Origin: Breviolum minutum Mf 1.05b.01
Lineage: Eukaryota > Sar > Dinophyceae > Suessiales > Symbiodiniaceae
Assembly (NCBI GenBank): GCA_000507305.1
Contig: DF241036.1
Coordinates: forward strand, 1-64,000
DNA length: 64,000 nucleotides
Direction of reading: 5' to 3'
Below the pieces are notes generated by a model, which did no database searches, was not told where the DNA came from, and was given only the letters and a program-made list of their open reading frames with translations. The position numbers were made by a program, and so were the translations under genes. Position 1 is the stretch's first letter. Each line of letters opens with the position of its first letter. Shown one piece after another: positions 24,125 to 35,500 of this stretch.

Positions 24125-24941
24125 CGTTGTTCCCTTTTCGACCAACGGCCAACGGCCAACACCTCCGAGAGGTGTGCAGAGGGCAAACCCAACTTCGATG
24201 CCAAGGCTTCGATGACGCCGCCGAAGGTGACCTTTTTTGTTTTGGAGGAGCTGGTGGTTTATGAGGGGTTGTATACACCCCTGAAGATGAACGGCTGGAA
24301 CATAAATTCCATGGAGGTTTGTTTGAAAAAGATCATGTTCCAAAACTAAATGGAAGATTTTGTAGGTTCCGGCCGTTCATCTTCCAGGGTGTACTGGATG
24401 TAGTGTTTTTCTATACCAAACTCATCTTCTTCGACAACAGTAACACTTCCAGCCACACGTGCGTTTTTCACGCCAAGCATCTCCAGCCACATCAGAGCAC
24501 ACCCTGAAGTTCGGCGTTTTTTGGTGGCCGTAGGGCAAATGTCACGGTCGGATGGGCACAGTGGTGATTAAACTATGTATACATACATACTGTATATACA
24601 TATATACGTATATATCCATCCAGTGGTTTACATTCTTACCACCGAAGCGAATATCATAACATTCACCTCTTGATAAAATTTTCGATGTAAAACCTACCCC
24701 CCCCCCCAACAACAACAAAAAAAAAACACACACACCTCCCTGGGAAATACCCGCATTGAAACACCACCTCCATTTTTTTTGGCTGGCCGAACCTAACCTT
24801 TCCCCGGAGAACTAACCATCCCGGATCCTCGTTGAACTTTCACCCGCCAAGGTGCTGTCCACAGGCTGCGGCCGCCAGGGTACTGAGACCAAAGGTAACA
24901 CCCAACGTGGCATCGATGGCATTGCCCGCATGCAGCATCAC
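24125..24941 (-). CDS. TMEM65-like membrane protein (two exons recognised)
   Basis: Exon 24,941-24,844 (acceptor GGTAG|GTG, donor GG|GTGAAA) reads VMLHAGNAIDATLGVTFGLS then TLAAAACGQHLGG. Exon 24,231-24,125 (acceptor AAAAG|GTC, donor CG|GTAGGT) reads VTFGGVIEALASKLGLPSAH. Both match the core of the TMEM65 family, a mitochondrial inner-membrane protein: the Gly/Ala membrane helix (GxSTxAAAA) followed by the VEALASxLGL segment. The splice phases of these two do not meet directly, so a small exon or alternative acceptor is missing. A possible targeting-peptide exon lies upstream at 28,084-28,239 and a possible last exon at 22,336-22,374. Confidence 0.6.
24272..24393. mobile_element. MITE family B, copy at 24.3 kb
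   Basis: Ends GTATACACCCCTGAAGATGA and the inverted CATCTTCCAGGGTGTA, about 122 bp. It lies between the two TMEM65-like exons, hence in an intron. Confidence 0.8.
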
Positions 24942-27900
24942 CTACCCGCACCGACCAAAAAGGTTCTCAGCAAGGCGTGTTATGTTGGGATTCCCAGGGA
25001 AACAGGGGAAACGACGGCTTGGTACGGGGGAAAACCATGAGGATGAAAGGGTGTTACTGTGAAAGGGTTGTCATCTAACCTGGATGTCTTTTTAAGAAAT
25101 CCGGGACGTCAGGTGAATGTTGTCAAGATCATTACTCGGTAGACAAGTAGATGTATATAATAATATAGGTTAAGTTAGGCCAGGGGAACTTCGTATGGCA
25201 AATTCACATTTAAAATTTAGAATTGCTGCATTTAGCTGAGCCGGTGGCGGTCGCTGGAGGTGTCGAAAAGATGACACTTGAGGGTGGCATACAAAAAATA
25301 TAGGACACTCAGGGTGTAAGGATGCATGGTTCAGGTTCAGTGCAAGTTATGTGGAAAAATGTTGATTTAATTAATGGTGTTGAAGTGTTGATCTTATCTG
25401 AAGCACATATCTATTTGCTTAACAATGACGGCAGCTCATGAGGTTGTAATGGTAGGATTCTACTCGAGCCCAACGGAAGCAAGTAACGGGTAACGTCTTC
25501 CCATCTTGTCTTTGTCGACATTTTTGCAAATGGTACTCAGAAAGATCCATTTTTTTGTGGCCAAAAATCCATCCATATCCCACAATGAGAAATCCCCATG
25601 AATCGAGGCACTGAGTTGTCCATAAATCCAAAGGCCACCATGGGAACGGCCTTGGATGGGCTTCTGCTGGAGGATGTGGCATGGATGTGCGACTGACGAG
25701 TAAGGGTTACAAGAGAGTTCTAGATGTCACCACCTACTATAGAAAGGGTAAGTACAGGGTTTGTAAGTACACGGGTTTTAAGTACCCATGCATAAGGTTA
25801 AAGCCAGGGTTGGCACTATCAACTGCCAACTGCTTAAAAGGTGTCAGGTGATTCGAAGGAATTCCTACAGAGTTTCTATCATTTAACCCCCTGGGTTTTC
25901 AGTACTCAATACCACCGTTCCAATGGAAATGTCAACAAGCTAGAGATTGAAATCATCCCAACCAATCAATCAGGTACTGTACCCAAACCACTAGGGATAC
26001 CCAGGTGATATACCTCCATGAATTGAGGAAAAAAAATGGTGGGGTGGAAAACTGATAGAAAAGTCCTACAAAAAACACTCTCACCATTGATCGCTATAGC
26101 CTCTTGTTTTACTATTTTGGTGCGGAGAGGGGAAAAAAAAGGATACCCATCGACCTACCTTCTACTAGCAAACACTATCTTAGAATATCTTGCACGTCTT
26201 TTTTTCCGGAATGTTTTCTTGGATCAGAGTTGGTGCTCTTTACTTTATCGCTATTATAGACTACAGAAAACCAACATTACATATATATGACATATAGACC
26301 ATCCATGAAGAACAAAGGGAAAATGCACATCTTCACCCAAGCACCAAACAAAAATGTCGCTTAGAAAGGCATTGATGTTAGATCCCAGAACTGTCATAAT
26401 CTTCCAACTCTCAAGGTTTGCAGCTAGAAAAACCGACCCAGATCTCCTGCGACCCTGCGACCCACAAAACAAAAAATGCCATGATTTTTTCTTTGAAGGG
26501 ATGAAAATCAGCATCTGTAGCCTTCATGAAATTAAAGGATTGTTAAACATGTATCATATGAATATGCATATGATTATGCCGCTGGCCAAAAACTGAGTAG
26601 GTTTGTCAATGAGAATAATCCTTCAGTTTCTATAAAATACATGAGTGACAAAACATCTCTACAGTATATATATATATAATCATATGTACATGAAAATAAA
26701 GAAATATATCTATACAGTATATCTTTACATACATGTACTGAGCAGCTCAATCTATAGATAGACACGAATCTCCTCCAGCTGAGGCCCCCCGTCCGAGTTA
26801 ATAAGATGTGCCCTCAACTGCCCTGCAGTAACAGCTGGGCTTTTCTACGAAGGCGAACAAGTGGGAAAGAAGGACGAGTGAAAACATCCTTACCAAAAAC
26901 ACCCTTTTGTATTTTTCACACATATATAGAGATGATAAACATATCTAATATTTGAATCATACATTTGATATCATCAAGAATTTGGAGTACAATATGATTA
27001 TGAGTACAAGTAAGAGTAGATAATTGTATATATACATATACACGTATGTGGGGCACGTCGTACCTCCTTAGCCCACTCCCCATCTCTACTTGGCCATTTT
27101 TAGATACTTAGCTCTTACCGCTTCTGGAAAGGTTACCATTGCAATTTTGGAACTCTGCCAATCCTACAGGCATTATCTTTGAGAACATCCGTCAATGATA
27201 AACAACGCCATCCCAAAACCATTGTTGCTTTTCTGATTTCGACCACCCGCAGGAAACCTCAGAAATGCGCCCACCCCCCAAGCCCCCCAAGAACTTGACG
27301 AAGTATATAAATGATTTCTACAGAAAAAAAAATGTGTAGCAGTTCCTTTGGTGAACCCAGAGATCTATCTTTCCCAAGCTAAACTAATCAATCAACCAAC
27401 CAACCAACCATCAACCCATTCCAACAACACCAAGACACATCGCTCCGGTGCTGTAGGCGTTGTCGAGGTATCATTGGAAGAACCGGCACTGCCACGGAGG
27501 GAAAGGCCACCTTAATCGCGGGGAGTGGGGGGTGTTGGGTGGGGTGAAATCAATACAGGGTAGGTAAGATATGGTAATATACATGGTTATTATATAGTTA
27601 CATATGGTTATATTGTGGGGTTATACCCTAAAGCAAAGATAAAGTCTACATGAATTTCGGTATATAAATGGTTTAACACCCAATGAATTGGGTGGGGGAA
27701 CAACCCCACCAATTTTCAACAGTAAACTAACATCATAGCCATGCAAAAGTCACCGAATCTTCGGCAAATACCATGAAAATTAGCTTGGGATTGTCCGGCC
27801 AGCGATGGTTAGGTTTACCAGAGGGCAAGGGGGTCATGACCAACTGACTTTTTCATGCACAAAATTGTCCAAAACCATTTTCTCTTCACCTGTGGGCCTT

Positions 27901-28083
27901 GCGCACCGCCAAACTCTGGAAACAACCCTCCCAAAACATCATAAAGGACGAGATGGATCGATCATCATCTTTGGAGGCCGAAGGTTTCAGAAGTGCCAAG
28001 GAGGCAAGGAATCCTGTGGGAAGGGTGGTTCCTTCCCTAAGCCTCCATCACTTTTCATGGCGGATTTCCAATACAAAATAAGT
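24942..28083. other. Probable intronic DNA of the TMEM65-like gene
   Basis: AT-rich with TA tracts. The missing upstream TMEM65 helix exon should lie here but I could not find it. A GC-richer patch near 27,450-27,510 is open on the minus strand without clear identity. Confidence 0.35.
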
Positions 28084-28239
28084 TTAATAAGATCTTTGAG
28101 CCAAGGCCTTGGCCTCTACCCATCTCAATCCGACTTGGGCGGCCCAGCCTGCATAAACGGGAGGTCGGCATATCGCCACCCGCGCAGGGACCCGTCGAAC
28201 AACATTCAGCAAGCAACGCCGCCCACAAAGGGCCGCCAT
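28084..28239 (-). CDS. Short ORF with mitochondrial-targeting character
   Basis: A 51-residue ORF starting MAALCGRRCLLNVVRRVPAR, then VAICRPPVYAGWAAQVGLRW. It is rich in Arg, Ala and hydrophobic residues with no acidic residue in the first 40, as in a mitochondrial presequence. It may be the first exon of the TMEM65-like gene downstream, with a donor inside it. The opposite strand is also open across this region but less protein-like. Confidence 0.35.
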   Translation of the reverse strand: MAALCGRRCLLNVVRRVPARVAICRPPVYAGWAAQVGLRWVEAKALAQRSY

Positions 28240-28520
28240 TTTATCGCAGGGATTGGAAAGGGGACAGTTTTTGTCTGCCTCGCCACGGCACGAAACAAGA
28301 AAAATGCATGAAAGTGCAACCAGCTTGAGATTGATGTGAGAAAAGTCTTACCACCAAGAACATGCACCTTGCAGTATAGGTGGTAGGTGGATTCTGATCT
28401 TGTGTTCCTTTTGTTCCTTCAATTGAACCTCTTGTTTTTCTTCATGGCTTTGTTTGTTGCCCTACGTCTGGCTTAATGCAAAAAAAGGGGAACGTTTTGA
28501 AACGGCGGCCGTTTCGCGAC

Positions 28521-28602
28521 CTGCAAATTTCATCACCAATTGAGCCAAGAAGGTCGGAGCAAAAATGCCAGAATATGGGAAGGCTGCACCTTCGAGCTTG
28601 AA
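28521..28602 (-). CDS. Candidate exon, unknown gene
   Basis: An 82-nt exon with acceptor GCAAG|TTC and donor GCAG|GTCGCG. It reads FKLEGAAFPYSGIFAPTFLA then QLVMKFA. Clean splice signals and strong composition. It lies between the end of the MATE gene and the TMEM65-like exons. Family not recognised. Confidence 0.45.
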
Positions 28603-29023
28603 CTTGCAAATTCGTGCATATGTAAAAATTCATGTGCATATATATGTATATATGTATATATATCAATAGATCAATCACCAACCTCAAACATAGACATTTT
28701 GAGGGTCCAATAATATACATCTAAACATTTGCATTCTATGTCATCGCATATATATATTTTTTTAATTTATTTATTTATATATGCACATCTGCATTGTTAA
28801 CGTCATTATGATAGTTAAATAATTCCCACTGTATACTACTATCATTTGGTGTCGAATATGTCCATTTCGGAAGGTATCTACAAAGGTTTGGGCTGACGTG
28901 CCATATCTTTAGATCATGCTAAGATGACCGTCCCTTGGAAATTCACCTGTGTGTGCCTCTCTGTTTGAAGAATGAAGAAATAGGTGCCAATATCTTTACA
29001 ACCAGTCCTACAATTCTTTGATG

Positions 29024-29129
29024 TACTCCCCTGAAATTTAACATGGAACCTGAAAATGGAGGTTTGGAAAATGATTTTCCTTTTCAGTTGGGTACTTTTT
29101 AGGTTCCATGTTAAATTTCAGGGGGTGTA
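29024..29129. mobile_element. MITE family B, copy at 29.0 kb
   Basis: Ends TACTCCCCTGAAATTTAACA and its near-perfect inverse. The second inner repeat pair is GGAACCTGAAAA / TTTTTAGGTTCC. Just downstream of the MATE stop. Confidence 0.9.
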
Positions 29130-29594
29130 TTGCTTCATGGATAGACTGGGTCTTCTTCACTTCTGGCGATTTTAGATATCTCTTCTCCACAAATTCATGT
29201 GCCAACTTTAAGATAGAGTGCCAATCATGTCTGTGAAGCTGAGTGCCATGTAGGGGCTCGATGATACTAACCCTCTTGTCAAACACCGACCGACCGACCG
29301 CTATTGTCAAACACAGTTGGAAGGCTCAAAAAAACTTAACATGACCATGACAGGAGCTAAAAACATAAGAGGATTTAAAAGATGGAAAAATATAAAAGAT
29401 GTGTATATATATATATATATAAATATGACATATTAAGGATTTTAAAAATATATATATATAATTATATATATATATGTTTAAAAAAAAAACGGTAAAATAT
29501 CAAAGTTCTTTTTAAAGAACAAACGTAACATCAAACATTCCACCTTCCAATCCACCAGGCTCACTCTCATTGCCTTTTTTCTTTTTGTGTTTCA

Positions 29595-32500
29595 TCACGC
29601 ATCGCCTTCCAACAAGGACCTTCCCCCCGAACCCCGAACCTTCGATCCGGATCGTTGCTGTGCTAATTGTGCCATGCTTGGCCACTGGGTACGAGCTAAC
29701 AACAGGGCGAAGGCCATGAAGTTGGCAGCTGTGCCCAGCAATCCGCCTAAGGCTAGGCCCAAAGTACTCAAGTGACATGGCCATGCCATCAGCCATGCGA
29801 AAGGAAGGCCCAACAAATAGTAGGAAGCCACCACGATGGGAGCCTCACGAATCCGACTTCAAAGATGAGAAATAGTGGCAGTTTCCCGTTTTCAACATGA
29901 GTAAATTGATCACATGGTGGAAATATGATGTTTCATGATTTTTTAATGGCACTCAAGTAGTTCCAGTCAGTTTGCAGTGGGTTGATTCTTGAGCCATCTT
30001 CTTTTTGATCCTTTTGCATGTCCTTCCGCCCTGTGCCCTTCGTATCTTGAATCTCCTCTTTCCAATCCGGGTGAAGAAGACCAAGGGCAGTATGTACACG
30101 CGATCATATATCTGGAATTTTGAGATAAGCGGCTGAAAATAACGTTTTTGAGGCGGCGAATAAGAACCCAATATATAATATGTTCACCTTATCGACGGTG
30201 ATTTTCTTAAGTTGTGGCCCCACAACCAACTTGAGGAAGCTTGCGAATTCTTCGGATCTATATCCACTGATGAATTTGTGAAAACATCGCGGTTCCCAAT
30301 CCGTTGAAGTCACCATATATCAAAAAATGGGCACATCTCCATCACATCCTCCAAATCACAACAAGCCCAACCCCAAGCCATCCAAACTATCGTCTTAAGT
30401 CATCTAAAATCTAAATCTAAACCAGACCCCACCCAACCTGTACCATCTGCCGCCCACATCCCTTCAATGCGCCATTGATGATGATAGTCAAACCATCTAA
30501 AGCCACATAGAGGGCACAGACCATCAAGATGGGTTCGGCAGCTGAGTCCACCTGTTTATTCATAACAAACTCCTATGACAAATGGGAACCCTCCAACCAA
30601 CCCCACTCCAAAAAACAAAACGTCCCAAACGAAGAAGTAGTAACAGGGGCCAAGAGTTCACCAACATGATCTGTGAAGTTGAAGGGAGGGAGAGATTTAT
30701 CACTAGCCCTAGAAGAAGGTCACTAATTAGTGATACTGTTGATGGAAGAAATCCGGCTAGCCAATTGGTTGGCGGTTTATCCCAGTATTTAGCAGGTTTT
30801 ATACCTCCCAGGTGGGTGGAATAGGGGTTTCCTGCTGCTTCAACCGCTTCAACCTCTTCATCTTCGTGGATTTTCCAGAACCCCAGAAGTGGTAAATACG
30901 TACAGTACATCTTCAAAAGGCTTGAGCAAATGTCAAATCTGCATGAAACCGGGTGAATTTTAAAAAACGATTAAAAAAAACATTCACCGAATTGAATTCA
31001 ACTATTTTCTATAGACATATAAATAGATTATACTCTATATATATATATATGTACACAAAAAATCATATACAGTACCTTCTCACAAAACAATGTGACCACC
31101 ACCATCAGATAGGTCTCCCATGGTTTGCACCTCTCGGTTGGATGTAAAAAGTCGAAGCCAAAGATCTCGACCGAATAGCACTGTCATGGACCTTTGCCAA
31201 AGGTTGGGTTGTTGGGAGAAAGGTGGAAATTGTTTGTGTTTGGAAATCAAATATACCCTGGAAGTCCAACCACCATTTTTTAGAGGTTGGTTTCCGAGTT
31301 TCACCATTATTTTAGAATGGGTGAAAATCATCTTCCAAAAGGAACCACTATTTTTTGAAATGGTGGTTGACTTCCAGGGTGTATATATATATATAAATAT
31401 TACACTCTGATAAACTAACATAGCAATGGAATATCCCCATTTTCAATAGGAAATACATCTTCATCCAGTTCATTTTCCAGCCAGCCATGTTAGTTTACAA
31501 GAGTGAAACAAACATATATATATATATGCACATATACATGCAGAACGATCTTTTTTTGGGGATTTGAACAGAGTGGTCCATGTAATACGTCTACATCTAC
31601 ATTTATTTATATATGAACAGACTATATGATGGGCCTTTAGACGGACATGCAAATTCAGAGCTCTATGGATGCCAAGGAGGACAAGACAAAGTCTGGGAAA
31701 ATGAAGCTGCCAATGATGAGGAGGAAAGATTTCTGCAAATTGGCGAAACACAACTCGATTGGCAATCTAGTATTCCAATCTTACCAACTGCACTCATCAC
31801 TAACAGAAGCGCATATAATTAGAAAATGACATCATAATTACTCTTCGACTATAGCTATCATGATTCATACGGATAAATTGTTTAAGCCACGATGTCACTA
31901 TGTACATATACCCATCCAGTCATCAACCTTTGCAAGAAGTGCCACAACCTCCGCCAGGACACGTGCAAGCCACTAAGAAAAGGCCCAACAAACAACTCAC
32001 ACGCGTCGCAAAACGGGCACAGCGCCATTTCCCTGCGCCCAATTCATTACTGACTCGCGTGTTGGTAGCGAATCCCAGGCCACAAGGAAAGTAGAAGCAA
32101 GCAGAACCTGAATGACAAGAAAATCAGGGGGTGGCAGCGTTTGCAGGATATGGATTCAAATCAACTAATGGTAGATTTGTGGCTTGGTGGTTTGGGAGTC
32201 AAATCCGGGTACCCCTTTAAAAAAAATCCTGTTCAACAAAAGGTATCCCAAGAATCCAAACCACCAGGCCCCAAACCACCAATTTAGTTGATCAATTAGG
32301 AAAATACTAAAAATTGGGAGAAGGAAAACAAATGTTGAAAACATCACACCACTTAGACCGCAAGGCGTTGCATTCTCCTTGGAAGAACATCGCTGGTGGA
32401 ATTTTCCAAGGCACAAGGGCTAGGGCCCAGAAACGCTCACAGAAACTTGGCAGCCCAAGGCTTTTAGAACCGAGTTTCCGTTTTGTGGGGGAGGGATTAA

Positions 32501-35500
32501 AAAAATCATATGGTGAAAATTCAGATTTCAAACAACCAAAATCTTCCTCCCCCCCAAAAAAACAAAAAACACACAAAACAGAAGCTTTTTCCAGCCCGAG
32601 GTACAAGTGTTGGAAAAAATGGCCATGGCAGTAAGGCTGATCTCTGCATTTGGCAGGGTGCCAGCTAGTAAGACGATGGCTTCTGCTGCCCACCATTCGG
32701 AGATCATCAGAAAATTGGGGAGCGCCAAGCGCAAAAATTGAGGCCAGCCTGGTTTTTCCGTTAGCTGCAAGGCTTTGAGATTTTTCAAGGATAGGTGACT
32801 CAACTGTTGGAACAGCAACTCTATCCTTAAAAACACCGTAGATTTTAGCATAAGCAAAAAAAACTAGACTCTAAAGCAGATGGCTACCTTCCCACACTAG
32901 TCTAGTGGTTGGTATGGGTCCTTTCCACAAGATGAACTTTGTTTTTGACTTGGACCATTCCCCTCCCGTACTTACCACTAGCCCAGGCCTTCTGGGTACA
33001 CATTGCTCATCATCTATGGGGTTTCCTTTCCCCAGCATTTCTTCGCTATCAGCTATCTACCTAAATCAAACCAAAGATATGGAGATGTTGCACGTGTACC
33101 ATTATCAACCCCCATACCTCCATTTTTTCCATCTATTTCTATACCTAAAATATCTACATCTATATCTACATCCACGTTCTAGATTCTATAGTCTACATTC
33201 TACATTCTATGTTCCATAACATGCTATTTCTATGTATCAATTCGTATCCAAATATATATTTTCTTATATCTGTCTATGTATATCTATACATATCTATGAT
33301 CACTTCTCATTCCTTCCATTGCATTCCTCACCAACCAATTGGTTGGTCGGCCCACCTCGAAAGGCTAATTTCGAAAGACCCTGCCAGGTCTCCAGCTGTC
33401 TCAAGGCCCGCCAGGTCCTAAGATGGGAAGAAGGGATGAGAGGCGGATGGAAATGGCCATTGGAACAACAATGAGATATACCCCTGAAGATTAATGCCTG
33501 GAACATAATATCATGGAGGTTTGTTTCAGATCATTGTCCTTTCTAACTGGGTGATTTTGTAGGTTCTTCCAGGGTGTAGAGTATACCCTCCCTAAAACAA
33601 ACACAGTCACCTCCGAAAATTAGGCCGTTTGCCCCAAAAGGAAAGGAAAGTAGTCTCCCAACCATCCATTTTCAGGGGCTATGGCTAGTTTTAGGGAAGG
33701 TAGCATTGATGCATCTTTAAAAAATGTATTTTTAGATTTATTCTTATATATATGTATATATATACATATTTATATTTATCTATATATTTATGTCTTTATT
33801 TATCTATTGATTTATTTATTTATTTATGTAAAGAGATGGAGATGATGGAGATCTTCATAAGCAGATAAAAAGATCTGCAACAGAAATTTGCCATGTCCGA
33901 GAAACCAAATGTTTCTGATTTTGGGGGGGTCATCTGCACTTTCTTTCTTGAAAAAAATATCCGACTCAGAGAGAGTTCCCATCCCTCCACCGCCACCTCT
34001 TGAACCCCAAGGCGCTTAAAGATCACCCAGAGCATCCTTAAGAAGTTGCCTACCGAGGTGGCAATGGCAGCACCCAGGTAGCCCTGACTCTTCACCAAAG
34101 ACCAACCTCACTAAAGTGCGAAGATGGGAAATCTTATGACAACACACACAAGAGTGGTTGTACGTATGTGTGAATGTTGCAATATTTTTTGATGTTTTGT
34201 CCATCGCCTTCTCCAATTTTTTTAAAGATGGAAGGAAATATTTGGGATGTCCCGCTCTATGTGATGCCAGTTTAACTAGCAGCTACTAGATACATAGGTA
34301 GACAAATAGATAGATGGATAGATAGATACAGATAGATACCTTTGCGCCTCCACAGTGCAGAAGGACCACCATGGTGATATCACTTAGAATTGAAATGTGT
34401 TGCTTTGAAGCTAAGCATTCCACTGTTTCTGGGTCTGCCTAGACCCGAATCTGCATACAATACACCAAGGTTTTTGGGTAGATGGCGCCTGGTTTGGGAA
34501 AACTTAGCGGCCATACTGAGACACTTTTAGCTCACTCTCTACATGCGAAATGCACCATCTACCCTCCAGAAGGTATGCTGCAGGGGTCACTGTATTACCA
34601 ACCCAGACCAATGCAGTATCAAAAGGGGAAATCCCTGATAATGACCATACATTTCCATTGTTTGATCGCCCCAAATGGGTCAAATTTCGCCAGGCAACAC
34701 AACGGCAGGTGCACTAGAGCCAAGATGGCCCCACTACTACCTTGAACACCAGTGACTCGTTGGGCAGCCAACCAATTCCTTAGAAACGGTGCATAACGCT
34801 GCATAGCCTCCTGTAGATACCCAACAGCGCCCACATGCCCCTCGGATTTTTTAAACTCATGCATCAATGAAAGTGCACCTGCATGCAACCCACACAAAAA
34901 AAAACTGTCATTCATGGTTGGAAAGGGCTTATATCACTTAACTGCTCTGTTAATCCTTACTGAAGCGGCAACCCCCCACACCATCTTTTCAACTTCCTGA
35001 TTTTTCGAAACAAGAAAATGTCCAACTAGAAACCATCAAATCAATGGAGTATCGGTACACATCAATTACAAACCTCCCCCCAACTTGGGAATCCCCACTG
35101 AAGGCATTGTGTCACCATGAAGCAACAAAGCCCAGGAAATAAGATGTGCAAATACTCCGCCGCCATCTCAGCAATCGCCTCTTCTTGACCGCCTACCAGC
35201 AGCAATTTGCGACTGTTGAACCACAAGGCCGAGACGAGGAAAAGGAAGGCGCAACACAGCCTTGGAGGAAGAACGGGAGATTGAACGGGTGAAGCTTGGA
35301 ATAGGGTGTAACAAATCTCACCATCCATTCAAATCCTTAAAACAATGGCTTCATTACATAGGCATTACCTTCTTTTTTCTGGTGGGTGCCATGTCGGGGA
35401 AAGGGAAAGTCATCCTTCCCGCAGCTTGGTTTTTTCCAAAGATGTAAAAAACGCGCAACAAATCTGCACCTCTTCATCTGGGAACCTTGTGAAACTTTAC

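Noticed and set aside
27805-28311. 168-codon plus-strand ORF
   Set aside because: Low-complexity basic composition with no motif; the minus strand in the same region holds a better targeting-peptide-like ORF.
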